Shown here in pieces: positions 26,656-34,486 of a stretch of DNA of 64,000 nucleotides. Source of the DNA: Arcicella lustrica (GTDB taxonomy: Bacteria > Bacteroidota > Bacteroidia > Cytophagales > Spirosomataceae); assembly GCF_034930985.1 (NCBI RefSeq), contig NZ_JAYGIM010000007.1:124001-188000 (forward strand), given 5' to 3'. The notes below the pieces were generated by a model. It saw only the letters and a list, made by a program, of their open reading frames with translations. It was not told where the DNA came from and made no database searches. The translations under genes were made by a program, and so were the position numbers. Within the stretch, counting starts at the first letter, position 1. Each line of letters opens with the position of its first letter.

Positions 26656-26744
26656 GACGAACAAACCTATCTCGGAGATAGGATGACATATCTTTTTCAC
26701 GCAAAAAACCGCAAAAATGATAGGACGAGCTATCTCAGAGATGG
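26656..26744. repeat. two related palindromic units, 63 bp apart
   Basis: Unit 1: CCTATCTC-G-GAGATAGG at 26666-26682, perfect. Unit 2: CTATCTC-A-GAGATGG at 26730-26744, one G-U pair. Each is preceded by GACGA (26656-26660 and 26724-26728). A degenerate third copy of the flank lies between (AGGATGACATATC). It resembles a dispersed intergenic repeat rather than an operator. Confidence 0.6.
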
Positions 26745-26842
26745 ATTCTTGATTCTTTTTGATGGGTTTGTCAATGGGAAAGATAGGTTGGCTGGTTTAA
26801 TGAACAATTGAAAGTAATGCAGAAGAAGGGCTTATAAAATGA

Positions 26843-26872
26843 ATAATCCACCCATTATTATGAGTGGATTAT
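26843..26872 (-). terminator. hairpin downstream of the cytosolic FKBP gene
   Basis: 9-bp stem (26843-26851 with 26864-26872), extended by CAT/ATG after one mismatch. The T-run on the minus strand is weak (ATTCATTTTAT). Confidence 0.55.
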
Positions 26873-26917
26873 GTATAGAAATTAATATTGAAAACCTATT
26901 TAAAAGGTAAACTACGT

Positions 26918-27355
26918 TTAGTTCGTTTTCAATAATTCTACTTCAAAAATCAAAGTTGCTCCCCCTGGAATATCTCTGCCTGCACCACGTTCACCATAAG
27001 CTAAATGATGTGGTAAGTAGAATTTATATTTACTTCCAGTTGGCATCAATTGCAAACCTTCTGTCCAACCCGTAATTACTTGATTTAAGCCAAAACTGAT
27101 TGGGTCGTTACGCAATACACTGCTATCAAATACTTTACCGTCGATAGTTGTACCATGATAATGTGTCAATACCTTACTTCTTGGTCCGCTTGGTTTTGGT
27201 CCATCACCTTGAACTAAGATTTCGTATTGTAAACCACTTTCAGTTTCAATAACTTCAGGTCTTTTCTTGTTTTCTGCTAAAAATGCTTCGCCTCTAGCGA
27301 TTTCGTTTGCTAAAATTTCACGCATTTGTGCTTGACGTGTATCTGAAAAACTCAT
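26918..27355 (-). CDS. cytosolic FKBP-type peptidyl-prolyl isomerase
   Basis: A 145-residue FKBP without signal peptide, so cytoplasmic, unlike the three FKBP lipoproteins at 9.8-12.7 kb. A charged N-terminal helix (about 1-35, ALAEN-type) precedes the FKBP domain (about 45-145). Active-site landmarks: THYHGTTIDGKVFDSS (Phe-Asp pair), VITGWTEGLQLM with the pocket Trp, HLAYGERGAG, and the final LIFEVELL strand. It keeps Trp in the pocket, which the lipoprotein FKBPs lack. Monocistronic. Confidence 0.93.
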   Translation of the reverse strand: MSFSDTRQAQMREILANEIARGEAFLAENKKRPEVIETESGLQYEILVQGDGPKPSGPRSKVLTHYHGTTIDGKVFDSSVLRNDPISFGLNQVITGWTEGLQLMPTGSKYKFYLPHHLAYGERGAGRDIPGGATLIFEVELLKTN

Positions 27356-27440
27356 TTGATATGATTGTTTATTGTAAATTATGATAGACTAAAGCCTTTT
27401 ACTTATTTTGGTTGAAACGTTTTTTAAATCTTATTTGGTT

Positions 27441-27448
27441 CAAAATTA
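27441..27448 (-). promoter_or_regulatory. -7 element upstream of the cytosolic FKBP gene
   Basis: Minus-strand TAATTTTG, predicting a leader of about 80 nt. No clear -33. Confidence 0.42.
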
Positions 27449-27481
27449 GTGTTGTTTGAATAAATTGTAAATGAGTCAGTC

Positions 27482-28000
27482 TTATTTCTTAAACTCAATC
27501 ACCTCATTAAAAATTCCTCTTTTAGCTTGCCAGTCTTTTACAGCTTTACCAGTTCCTGATGCCCAAGGAAGAATTTCATAGTCTTTTTTACGTTGATATG
27601 CTACCAATTCAGGACTCAATTGTATTGTTCCTCTAGCCCGAACATGATAAGTAATCAACAATTGATTCATTCTGTGGAATTCGTATAAACCTACCAATTC
27701 TACGATTTCGCCATCAAGATTTAATTCTTCTTTTACTTCTCGTAAAATACCTTCTTCGGGTGTTTCGCCTGCTTCCAGAAAGCCTGTGATTAAAGCAAAC
27801 CAGCCTTCTGGCCAAGCTGCATTTCTAGCAAGAATAATATCGCCTTCGTGTTCAACAATGGCGGCGACAACGGGTGTTGGATTATTCCAATGCACAAAAC
27901 CACAGTCTTCTTCATCAACACAGAGTACTCTTTCTCTATCATCTTTAAACTTGATAATCAAGCTTTTTCCACATTGTGGACAAAAATTCATTTTCGCCAT
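27482..28000 (-). CDS. Nudix hydrolase with N-terminal zinc ribbon
   Basis: A 172-residue protein. The zinc ribbon uses Cys7, Cys10 (FCPQCG), Cys27 and Cys33, as in NudC-type NADH pyrophosphatases. The Nudix box occupies 73-95 in full form: GFLEAGE, then REVKEEL. It lacks the extra N-terminal domain of E. coli NudC. Substrate likely a nucleoside diphosphate derivative, possibly NADH or a capped RNA, but this cannot be decided by eye. Monocistronic, with a -7 element upstream at 28095-28088. Confidence 0.92.
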   Translation of the reverse strand: MAKMNFCPQCGKSLIIKFKDDRERVLCVDEEDCGFVHWNNPTPVVAAIVEHEGDIILARNAAWPEGWFALITGFLEAGETPEEGILREVKEELNLDGEIVELVGLYEFHRMNQLLITYHVRARGTIQLSPELVAYQRKKDYEILPWASGTGKAVKDWQAKRGIFNEVIEFKK

Positions 28001-28018
28001 TTTTACATTAATCGTAAT

Positions 28019-28035
28019 ACGGAATTCTATTCCGT
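28019..28035. repeat. 17-bp palindrome upstream of the Nudix gene
   Basis: ACGGAAT-TCT-ATTCCGT, 19 bp upstream of the Nudix start codon, in its leader. Could be an operator, an RNA hairpin near the ribosome-binding region, or a dispersed repeat. Confidence 0.45.
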
Positions 28036-28087
28036 CATCATTAAAAACTGTTTATCAATGAATGAACATTTTGTGTCAAGTGAATCA

Positions 28088-28095
28088 CAAAAGTA
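28088..28095 (-). promoter_or_regulatory. -7 element upstream of the Nudix gene
   Basis: Minus-strand TACTTTTG. It predicts a start near 28081 and a leader of about 80 nt containing the palindrome at 28019-28035. Confidence 0.45.
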
Positions 28096-28107
28096 TTCTA
28101 CAAAAAC

Positions 28108-28140
28108 AAAACCCCTCGACCGTAAAGGTCAAGGGGTTTT
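28108..28140 (-). terminator. intrinsic terminator of the M20 amidohydrolase gene
   Basis: 14-nt arms (28108-28121 with 28127-28140, one mismatch), 5-nt loop, T-rich minus-strand tail (TTTTGTTTTTG). It lies 17 nt past the stop codon. Confidence 0.85.
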
Positions 28141-28157
28141 ATTGAATTATCGAATGA

Positions 28158-29339
28158 TTATAAAGCCAATTCACTCACTGCCAACCAAGACATCAGCCCT
28201 GCTCCGATTTCCAAAGCACTTTCGTCAATATCAAAAGTAGGTGTATGCACACCCGAAATAATACCTTTTTCTTCGTTACGAGTTCCTAAACGATAGAAAC
28301 ACGAATCCACATGATGGGTATAATAGGCAAAATCTTCAGCCGCCAACCAAATATCTAAATCAATTACGTTTTCTTCGCCCATATAATCAATCGCAGCACC
28401 TTTCATTCTGCGAGTGAGTTCTGGTTCATTTTTCAAGAACGGATACCCTTTCTGAATAAATACTTCGCAAGTTCCACCCATCGATTCTGCAATGCCTTCC
28501 GCCATTTTCTTGATACGAGCCAAAGCATCCGCACGCCAAACTTCGTCCATTGCACGGAAAGTACCTTCTACATATACTTCGTTTGGAATCACGTTGGTAG
28601 CTCCATTGGCAATTACTTTCCCGAAAGTCAAAACAGACGGATAACGTGGATTTCTATTTCGACTGATGATTTGTTGCAAAGCCACAATGATATGCGAAGT
28701 AATCAACACAGGGTCGATACCCAATTCGGGCATAGCACCGTGTCCGCCTTTGCCTTTTACTGTAAAATACAACTCATCCGCACTTGCCATGTACATCCCT
28801 TCACGGAAGCCGATTTTACCCACAGGAATATTCGGTGCAACGTGCTGACCAAGCATTTTACTTGGTGCAGGGTTTAGCAAAGCTCCTTCCGCAATCATTA
28901 CCGAAGCTCCGCCCGGTGCTTTTTCTTCCGCAGGTTGAAAAACCAATTTCACCGTTCCGTCGAATTCATTACGAAGATTGTATAAAATTTTAGACACACC
29001 CAATAAAGAAGCAGTATGCACATCATGTCCGCAAGCGTGCATTACCCCTTGATTCAATGATTTATAAGGTACGTCGTTTGCTTCAACAATCGGCAAAGCA
29101 TCCATATCAGCACGCAAAGCCACAATTTTTGAAGAAGGATTATTACCTTCAATCGTTGCCACTAAACCCGTATTCGCAATTTCTGTTGGCGTAATACCAA
29201 TTTCCTTCAAACGTGCGGCAACGTATTGCTGAGTTTTAAATTCTTCATAAGACAACTCAGGGTTTTGATGCAAATGTCTGCGATTTGCAACGAATTCTCC
29301 AGCCAAAGCATTGGCTAATTGTTTTATTTTATCTTTCAT
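28158..29339 (-). CDS. M20 family amidohydrolase (N-acyl amino acid hydrolase type)
   Basis: A 393-residue metalloamidase of the HipO/AbgB/IAA-amidohydrolase branch, distinct from the M20 dipeptidase at 19.5 kb. Motifs: RRHLHQNPELSYEE at 20-33, ALRADMDALP (74-83), HACGHDVHTA with metal ligands Cys103 and His105, FQPAEEKAPGG with Glu138/Glu139, and GGHGAMPE in the lid domain. No signal peptide, so it is cytoplasmic. It cleaves N-acyl or N-aroyl groups from amino acids; the substrate is unknown. Upstream lies a palindromic repeat, downstream a terminator, so it is a single-gene unit. Confidence 0.93.
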   Translation of the reverse strand: MKDKIKQLANALAGEFVANRRHLHQNPELSYEEFKTQQYVAARLKEIGITPTEIANTGLVATIEGNNPSSKIVALRADMDALPIVEANDVPYKSLNQGVMHACGHDVHTASLLGVSKILYNLRNEFDGTVKLVFQPAEEKAPGGASVMIAEGALLNPAPSKMLGQHVAPNIPVGKIGFREGMYMASADELYFTVKGKGGHGAMPELGIDPVLITSHIIVALQQIISRNRNPRYPSVLTFGKVIANGATNVIPNEVYVEGTFRAMDEVWRADALARIKKMAEGIAESMGGTCEVFIQKGYPFLKNEPELTRRMKGAAIDYMGEENVIDLDIWLAAEDFAYYTHHVDSCFYRLGTRNEEKGIISGVHTPTFDIDESALEIGAGLMSWLAVSELAL

Positions 29340-29407
29340 ATCTTAATCTGTCCGATTATCTCTTCAAAGTATTGAGAGCGATATTATAGTAGTTAATCTT
29401 CGAGTCC

Positions 29408-29492
29408 TTACTTTTCTTGTCTTGATACAAGAAAAGTAACAAAAGAAAATCAAGAAATTCCGAAACTCGCTTCGCTCAAACAGCGGAATTTC
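29408..29492. repeat. paired inverted repeats between M61 and M20 genes
   Basis: First unit: perfect 13-bp stem (29408-29420 with 29427-29439), 6-nt loop. Second unit: 9-bp stem (29454-29462 with 29484-29492), 21-nt loop containing CTCGCTTCGCTC. The arrangement looks like a dispersed extragenic palindromic element rather than a terminator, as no T-run follows either stem. Confidence 0.6.
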
Positions 29493-29533
29493 AGAAAATG
29501 CTAACTCAAGTTTTTTCTTTCTTTAAAATTAGT

Positions 29534-30976
29534 TTACAAATTTAACCACAACTTTAGGTTTTCATTCTCTGAATCTAATAATTCCAAATGTATTTTGCCA
29601 TTTTCGTTCCATTCTATACTGATCCCAAAAGCTTGGAGTAATTCATTTACTAAACTTTCCAAAGGTATATTGCCGTAAATGCAGTCTTTAAAATACACTT
29701 TTAATGAACCTGCATATACTTCTTCGCATATCTTTTGGTAATCTTCTATCGAATAACCTTCTCCTATTTTCCCAAAACGTTCCCACATCAATTGCATCAC
29801 ATTGCCTAATGAACGGCTATGACCAAACTTCAAACGAATCAGTAAATCTAAAATTAAAGCAACAACTGCTCCTTTTTGATAAATTGATACTCTGCGGTTG
29901 GGAATTGGTTGTGAGTAACCATCCAACCACAAATCAAATGAAGATTCTGTTAATGATTGAAAAGCCTTTCCGTCTTGTTCAAAATGGCGTTTAATGACCG
30001 TTTCTAATTCTTTTAAATAGGCTTCTAAAGTAAATACTCCTGATTGTACCAAGAATAAATCGCCGAAATAGGTAGTTACTCCTTCGGCCACAAAACCTGT
30101 TGGGAAGTAATTTTCTTTGGTAAAATCATAAGGTGACATTTCTATCGGACGAATTTTACAAATATTCCAAGCATGATATAATTCATGTGAACTGATGCCC
30201 AATAAATCTGTATAAAGTCCGTCGCCTTCGGAAGCTGGTCCTAAAACTATCATGGTAGAATTGCGATGTTCTACACCATGATAAAAAGAGGTAGGTAACA
30301 TCCAATTGATGAAATGATAATCCTTTTCAGGAAAATCGCCCATTACTTCAATCTGTTTTTCGGTGAATTGTTGGAAGTCAGCCAACGTTTTTTCCCAGTT
30401 TGGAATATAATTTCCCAAAAACCAGATAAAAAATTCAGTATCGGCTACACGATATTTTTGATGTTGCAAGTACGGACTTGCCAGCATTGGCGAGTCCACC
30501 AAATGATAATAATTTGTTGCCAATAAAGTATGTGCTTCATTTGCTTTATTGGATAAACCGCATACAATTTTGTAATCATCTGGCAAAGAAATACTTACTT
30601 CACAAGCTTCCTCCATTCTACCTTCTAAGTATGGCAAACAATTCACAAAATTGATATACATCACGGTATCATCCACAAAGGAACTTCCTGCATTTTGTAC
30701 ATTTGCAAAATAATTTAAAATCACCTTAACTGACTGAATATCAGTAGCATTAATCTTCCATCTATCTTTGGTTATTTTGCTAAAATCAAGTAGATTTCCT
30801 GCTAAATCAAATACTTCAAAACTTTGAATATTTTTAGCAAAGTTTTGTAATTCATAACGCCCCGGTCGCCATGCAGGCAACTGAATTTCAATCGTTTCCG
30901 ACTGAATATTCTCAATAAGCATTTCTATATTTAAGAGACGGCTTTGCGGTTCTTTAACATCAATTTTATAATTCAT
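29534..30976 (-). CDS. M61 family metallopeptidase lacking the PDZ domain
   Basis: A 480-residue peptidase. The N-terminal beta domain (about 1-170, with LPAWRPGRYE near 34-42) is typical of M61 glycyl-aminopeptidases. The catalytic domain has the zinc motif HELYH at 264-268, followed by AWNICKIRP, and the third ligand Glu298 in AEGVTTYFGD. M61 proteins usually run to about 600 residues with a C-terminal PDZ domain; this one ends with a helical segment and a short charged tail. There is also no signal peptide. It may therefore be a cytoplasmic, PDZ-less variant. Start at 30976 (MNYKIDV) is the only ATG upstream of conserved sequence. Confidence 0.88.
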   Translation of the reverse strand: MNYKIDVKEPQSRLLNIEMLIENIQSETIEIQLPAWRPGRYELQNFAKNIQSFEVFDLAGNLLDFSKITKDRWKINATDIQSVKVILNYFANVQNAGSSFVDDTVMYINFVNCLPYLEGRMEEACEVSISLPDDYKIVCGLSNKANEAHTLLATNYYHLVDSPMLASPYLQHQKYRVADTEFFIWFLGNYIPNWEKTLADFQQFTEKQIEVMGDFPEKDYHFINWMLPTSFYHGVEHRNSTMIVLGPASEGDGLYTDLLGISSHELYHAWNICKIRPIEMSPYDFTKENYFPTGFVAEGVTTYFGDLFLVQSGVFTLEAYLKELETVIKRHFEQDGKAFQSLTESSFDLWLDGYSQPIPNRRVSIYQKGAVVALILDLLIRLKFGHSRSLGNVMQLMWERFGKIGEGYSIEDYQKICEEVYAGSLKVYFKDCIYGNIPLESLVNELLQAFGISIEWNENGKIHLELLDSENENLKLWLNL

Positions 30977-31057
30977 ATTCTTATTTTGCTTTTTCGGACT
31001 AACAAAAAACTAACCTATTGAATAGGCATTTAGGGCTAATTTTCTAATAATTTTCAT

Positions 31058-31065
31058 CAAAGATA
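31058..31065 (-). promoter_or_regulatory. -7 element upstream of the M61 gene
   Basis: Minus-strand TATCTTTG, about 80 bp upstream of the start; -33 unclear. Confidence 0.42.
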
Positions 31066-31107
31066 CTCATTATCATTGCCTTAGTATCAGAAAGTTTTCA
31101 GAAAGAA

Positions 31108-31138
31108 TTTGCAACTTCAAAAAAGTTCTGTACCTTTG
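31108..31138 (+). promoter_or_regulatory. promoter of rpmH-rnpA
   Basis: -33 TTTG (31108-31111), 19-nt spacer, -7 TACCTTTG (31131-31138), the strong form often seen before ribosomal genes in this phylum. The predicted start is near 31145, giving a leader of about 37 nt. Confidence 0.88.
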
Positions 31139-31181
31139 CAGTCCTGTTTTAGAAATATAAGAATTATAAAGATATAATGCC

Positions 31182-31337
31182 ATGAAAAGAACATTTCAAC
31201 CTTCTGTAAGAAAAAGAAAGAACAAACACGGATTCCGTGAAAGAATGTCAACTCCAAACGGTCGCCGTACTTTGGCTGCTCGTCGTGCAAGAGGAAGACA
31301 CAAATTGACAGTTTCAGACGAGAAAAGAGGTAAATAG
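31182..31337 (+). CDS. rpmH: 50S ribosomal protein L34
   Basis: A 51-residue, very basic protein. Sequence begins MKRTFQPSVRKRKNKHGFRE, and continues RMSTPNGRRTLAARRARGR, the complete L34 signature. It carries a short extra C-terminal tail (LTVSDEKRGK) common in Bacteroidota. It is followed 103 bp later by rnpA, the near-universal rpmH-rnpA arrangement, and has a strong promoter at 31108-31138. Confidence 0.98.
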   Translation: MKRTFQPSVRKRKNKHGFRERMSTPNGRRTLAARRARGRHKLTVSDEKRGK

Positions 31338-31440
31338 TCTAAGAATGTGAACAATTTGAAAATTTGAAAATGAGTAGCGTTTGAACTTTGTTTTAATGAC
31401 ATTTTCAAGCGAACAAATCTTCAAATTAACAAATTAAAGC

Positions 31441-31890
31441 ATGAAGTTTACTTTCAAAAAGTCAGAACGTCTCAGTTCTAAGAAAGTTATAGATAGGCTC
31501 TTCGATAGAAAGGGTAGTGAAAAAATCAACTCGGTTTTTCTCTACCCTTTTCGTGTTTCTTATATTCTCGATGATACAAGTTTAACTTCTGCAATGAAGA
31601 GTACTGATGTAGATGTTGACATTATAACTGAAACTTCTACAGAAAATACACCAACAATTAATACTGCTATTTTAATTTCTGTTTCAAAACGTTACTTCAA
31701 ACATGCTGTTGACAGAAACCTCATCAAGCGACGTACTCGTGAAGCTTATCGTTTGAACAAACATCTTTTGATGGAAAAACCTTCTTCACAGATTCCAGCT
31801 TATATTGCTTTTGTGTATATTGCAAAGACGATAGAAGATTATGCCAAAATTGAAAAATCGATGAAAGCGATTTTCAAGAAAATGGTATAG
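31441..31890 (+). CDS. rnpA: ribonuclease P protein component
   Basis: A 149-residue basic protein that assists the RNase P RNA in tRNA 5' maturation. The RNR signature is FKHAVDRNLIKRRTREAYR, preceded by ISVSKRYF. The N-terminus FKKSERLSSKKVIDRLF is typical. Residues about 40-70 form an acidic insertion (DDTSLTSAMKSTDVDVDII...) that makes it longer than most RnpA proteins. The intergenic space before it holds AATTTGAAAATTTGAAAATG-type repeats. Confidence 0.95.
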   Translation: MKFTFKKSERLSSKKVIDRLFDRKGSEKINSVFLYPFRVSYILDDTSLTSAMKSTDVDVDIITETSTENTPTINTAILISVSKRYFKHAVDRNLIKRRTREAYRLNKHLLMEKPSSQIPAYIAFVYIAKTIEDYAKIEKSMKAIFKKMV

Positions 31891-31930
31891 CCAATTGGTG
31901 TTTCAATCAGCTAAGAAATAACACAAAGCC

Positions 31931-31981
31931 ATGAAATACTTCTACAAACTTCTTCGTTTGGTTCTTTGTATAATCAAGTAA
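31931..31981 (+). CDS. 16-codon mini-ORF between rnpA and the S41 protease
   Basis: ATG at 31931, encoding MKYFYKLLRLVLCIIK, stop at 31979-31981. yidD is often found next to rnpA, and this resembles only the first residues of a YidD-like hydrophobic start. It could be a leader peptide, a decayed remnant or chance. A 6-bp hairpin (GTAAAG/CTTTAC) follows at once. Low confidence as a gene. Confidence 0.2.
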   Translation: MKYFYKLLRLVLCIIK

Positions 31982-32025
31982 AGCATTCATACTTTACGAA
32001 TTTTCTTTTTAACATTTTCTGACAA

Positions 32026-33690
32026 ATGAATATAAAAATGTCTGCTAAGTCATTAATAATCACAGCTGTTACTGTGGTAGGCTTTTCGTTGGCTTCATTT
32101 ACTGACCCGGGCGAACGTTTCTTCGAAATCGCCAAAAATTTAGACATTTATGCAACGCTCTTCAAGGAATTGAACCGTTATTATGTAGATGAAATCAATC
32201 CCAATAGAACCATCAAAACGTCTATTGATGCCATGTTGAAATCATTCGACCCATATACTGTATATTATGCAGAAGATGAAATCGAAGATTATATGACCAT
32301 GACAACGGGCAAGTACAATGGTATTGGCATTGTTACCAGCAATAGAAATGGCAAAATTGTAGTCATGCTTATTGATGAAGGAACACCCGCTGAAAAGTCA
32401 GGATTACGCATTGGTGATGAAATTGTAAAAGTCGATGGCATTGATTTAGCCGCAAGAAAAATCAATGATGCTGGAAAACTCATCAAAGGGCAAACTGGCA
32501 CAGCCGTAAAACTCACCGTAAAACGTTATGGAACGGATAAATTAGAAGAATTTTCAATTACTCGTGATGTCGTAAAAATGAAAAATGTGCCTTATTACGG
32601 CATGATTAATAACGAAGTTGGTTATATCGATTTAAAAGATTTTACAAGTACTGCTTCCAAAGAAGTTCGTACTGCATTTACCGAATTGAAAGGTAAAGGC
32701 ATGAAAAAATTAGTATTGGATTTACGTGAAAATCCGGGAGGATTGTTGAACATGGCGGTTGATATTTGTAACATTTTTCTTCCAAAAGAATCCGAAATTG
32801 TTTCAACCAAAGGTAAAGTACAAGACTGGAACAAAACTTATGTTGGCTTAAATGCGGCCATGGATACAGAAATTCCAGTAACTGTTTTAACTAATTCAAG
32901 AAGTGCTTCGGCTGCTGAAATTGTTGCAGGAGTAATTCAAGATTATGACCGTGGCGTGTTAATCGGACAACGTAGTTACGGAAAAGGCTTGGTTCAAATT
33001 ACTCGTGATTTAACTTACAATACGAAACTAAAAGTAACAACAGCAAAGTATTATATTCCAAGTGGACGTTGTATTCAGGCAATTGATTACAGTCACCGTA
33101 ATCCAGATGGAAGTGTTGGTAAATTGCCAGATTCGTTGCGCAGACCATTTAAAACCATAAAAAGTGGAAGAGTAGTGTATGATGGCGGTGGTGTTTTACC
33201 AGATATTGAAGTAGATAAACCATATCCAGCGGCGGTTACTTTGGCATTGTCTAACAAGTTTATTTTGTTTGATTATGCTATCAAATATCATTTTGAACAT
33301 CCTGCTATCAAACCTGCAAAAGATTTTGAATTGACAAATGCTGAATACAATGATTTTGTAAAATGGGCAGTAACGCAAGATTTTGATTATACCACGCAGG
33401 CGGAAAAAGACCTTAATCTATTGGAAGCCTCAGCGAAAAGAGAACGTTATTTCGAAAATATTTCTGAACAATTGAAAGCTTTAAGAAATAAACTTTCACA
33501 CAGTAAAGAAGCTGATATTATGAAGTTTAAGGATGAAATCAAAACAGCTTTAGAACAAGAAATTGTGGTTCATTATTACTTACAAAAAGGTACTCGTGAA
33601 CAATCGTTTGCTAAAGACCCAGAAATTCAGGAAGCCTTGAAATTGTTTACTGATATGCCTCGCTATCAATCAATTTTGAAAGGTAACTAG
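32026..33690 (+). CDS. S41 family C-terminal processing protease (CtpA/Prc-like)
   Basis: A 554-residue serine protease of the periplasm. The N-terminal hydrophobic segment (SLIITAVTVVGFSLASF, about 9-25) exports or anchors it. A helical region precedes a PDZ domain (about 97-170, with NGIGIVTSNRNGKI and SGLRIGDEIVKVDG), then the S41 catalytic core: LVLDLRENPGG, NSRSASAAEIVAG with the Ser nucleophile (Ser293 or 295), and QRSYGKGLVQ with catalytic Lys320. The last 130 residues are helical. It trims C-termini of envelope proteins. Its position 135 bp after rnpA is shared with many Bacteroidota, as I recall it. Confidence 0.93.
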   Translation: MNIKMSAKSLIITAVTVVGFSLASFTDPGERFFEIAKNLDIYATLFKELNRYYVDEINPNRTIKTSIDAMLKSFDPYTVYYAEDEIEDYMTMTTGKYNGIGIVTSNRNGKIVVMLIDEGTPAEKSGLRIGDEIVKVDGIDLAARKINDAGKLIKGQTGTAVKLTVKRYGTDKLEEFSITRDVVKMKNVPYYGMINNEVGYIDLKDFTSTASKEVRTAFTELKGKGMKKLVLDLRENPGGLLNMAVDICNIFLPKESEIVSTKGKVQDWNKTYVGLNAAMDTEIPVTVLTNSRSASAAEIVAGVIQDYDRGVLIGQRSYGKGLVQITRDLTYNTKLKVTTAKYYIPSGRCIQAIDYSHRNPDGSVGKLPDSLRRPFKTIKSGRVVYDGGGVLPDIEVDKPYPAAVTLALSNKFILFDYAIKYHFEHPAIKPAKDFELTNAEYNDFVKWAVTQDFDYTTQAEKDLNLLEASAKRERYFENISEQLKALRNKLSHSKEADIMKFKDEIKTALEQEIVVHYYLQKGTREQSFAKDPEIQEALKLFTDMPRYQSILKGN

Positions 33691-33715
33691 CAAATTATAC
33701 AAGTATAAAAACAAG

Positions 33716-33745
33716 ATGGCGTTAGAGAAATCTATCGCCATTTTT
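33716..33745 (+). terminator. terminator after the S41 protease
   Basis: 6-bp stem ATGGCG/CGCCAT (33716-33721 with 33736-33741), extended by TAG/CTA inside, then TTTTT. Confidence 0.75.
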
Positions 33746-33764
33746 ATTTGCCATAGCTTGGATG

Positions 33765-33772
33765 TAATTTTG
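33765..33772 (+). promoter_or_regulatory. -7 element upstream of tsaB
   Basis: TAATTTTG. TTTG at 33747-33750 is 14 nt away, the same short spacing as at 8642-8667. It predicts a start near 33779. Confidence 0.5.
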
Positions 33773-33797
33773 CATGAAATAAATTATCAATATCCCA

Positions 33798-34481
33798 ATG
33801 GCATTAATCCTTAGCATAGATACTTCCACCAAAGTATGTTCGGTTGCTCTTCATCAAGATGGCAAAATTTTGGCTTGTAGTGAGCTTTATACAGAAAAGT
33901 CTCATTCAGGAATGCTTACCACGCTTTGCGAAAATATTGTTAATCATTCTGGTTTTAGCTTGAATCAGTTAGATGCCATTGCCGTAGCCAAAGGTCCAGG
34001 CTCATATACGGGTTTACGGATTGGTGTTTCTACAGCAAAAGGCTTTTGTTTTGCGTTGGATAAACCATTGATTTCGGTTAATACTTTAGAAGCGATGATA
34101 ATGCAAATAAGTGATTTCTTTCCTGAGAATTACTTGTTTTGTCCGATGATTGATGCTCGAAGAATGGAGGTATATTGTAGTATTTGGGATAAAAAGCATC
34201 ACAATATTTTAGAAACTGAAGCTAAAATTATTGACGAATATTCTTTTCTTGATTTGCTAAATACACAGCCCATTGTTTTCTTCGGCGACGGAGCAGAAAA
34301 ATGTCGTGAAGCCATTTCACATAAAAATGCCATTTTTTTAGACAATACTGTTCATCCTTCTGCCAAAACCATTGGTATTTTGGCAACTAAATCTTTTGAA
34401 GAATCGTTGTTTGAAAACGTAGTGAGCTTTGAACCTTTTTATTTAAAAGACTTCGTAGGAACACAACCTAAAAAAGTATAA
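33798..34481 (+). CDS. tsaB: tRNA threonylcarbamoyladenosine synthesis protein TsaB
   Basis: A 227-residue ASKHA-fold protein that works with TsaD and TsaE to make t6A at position 37 of ANN-decoding tRNAs. Typical segments: ILSIDTSTKVCSVAL at the N-terminus, LDAIAVAKGPGSYTGLRIG near 59-77, and STAKGFCFALDKPLISVNTLEAM. The C-terminal half is less conserved, ending SFEPFYLKDFVGTQPKK. It is cytoplasmic. The DUF2480 gene starts 5 bp downstream, so the two form an operon. Confidence 0.95.
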   Translation: MALILSIDTSTKVCSVALHQDGKILACSELYTEKSHSGMLTTLCENIVNHSGFSLNQLDAIAVAKGPGSYTGLRIGVSTAKGFCFALDKPLISVNTLEAMIMQISDFFPENYLFCPMIDARRMEVYCSIWDKKHHNILETEAKIIDEYSFLDLLNTQPIVFFGDGAEKCREAISHKNAIFLDNTVHPSAKTIGILATKSFEESLFENVVSFEPFYLKDFVGTQPKKV

Positions 34482-34486
34482 TCAAA

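Larger units (their letters stand above)
26369..26917. other. long intergenic region with palindromes and degenerate repeats
   Basis: About 550 bp between two minus-strand genes. It holds the ribosome-binding site and leader of the dienelactone hydrolase gene, a 14-bp perfect palindrome (26463-26476), the repeat block near 26650-26750 and the hairpin at 26843-26872. A 65-codon frame at 26614-26811 is made largely of the repeat sequence, starts with TTG and is not considered a gene. Confidence 0.6.

Noticed and set aside
26614..26811. 65-codon open frame upstream of the dienelactone hydrolase gene
   Set aside because: TTG start, and most of it is the palindromic repeat DNA; the repeated peptide words come from the DNA repeat.
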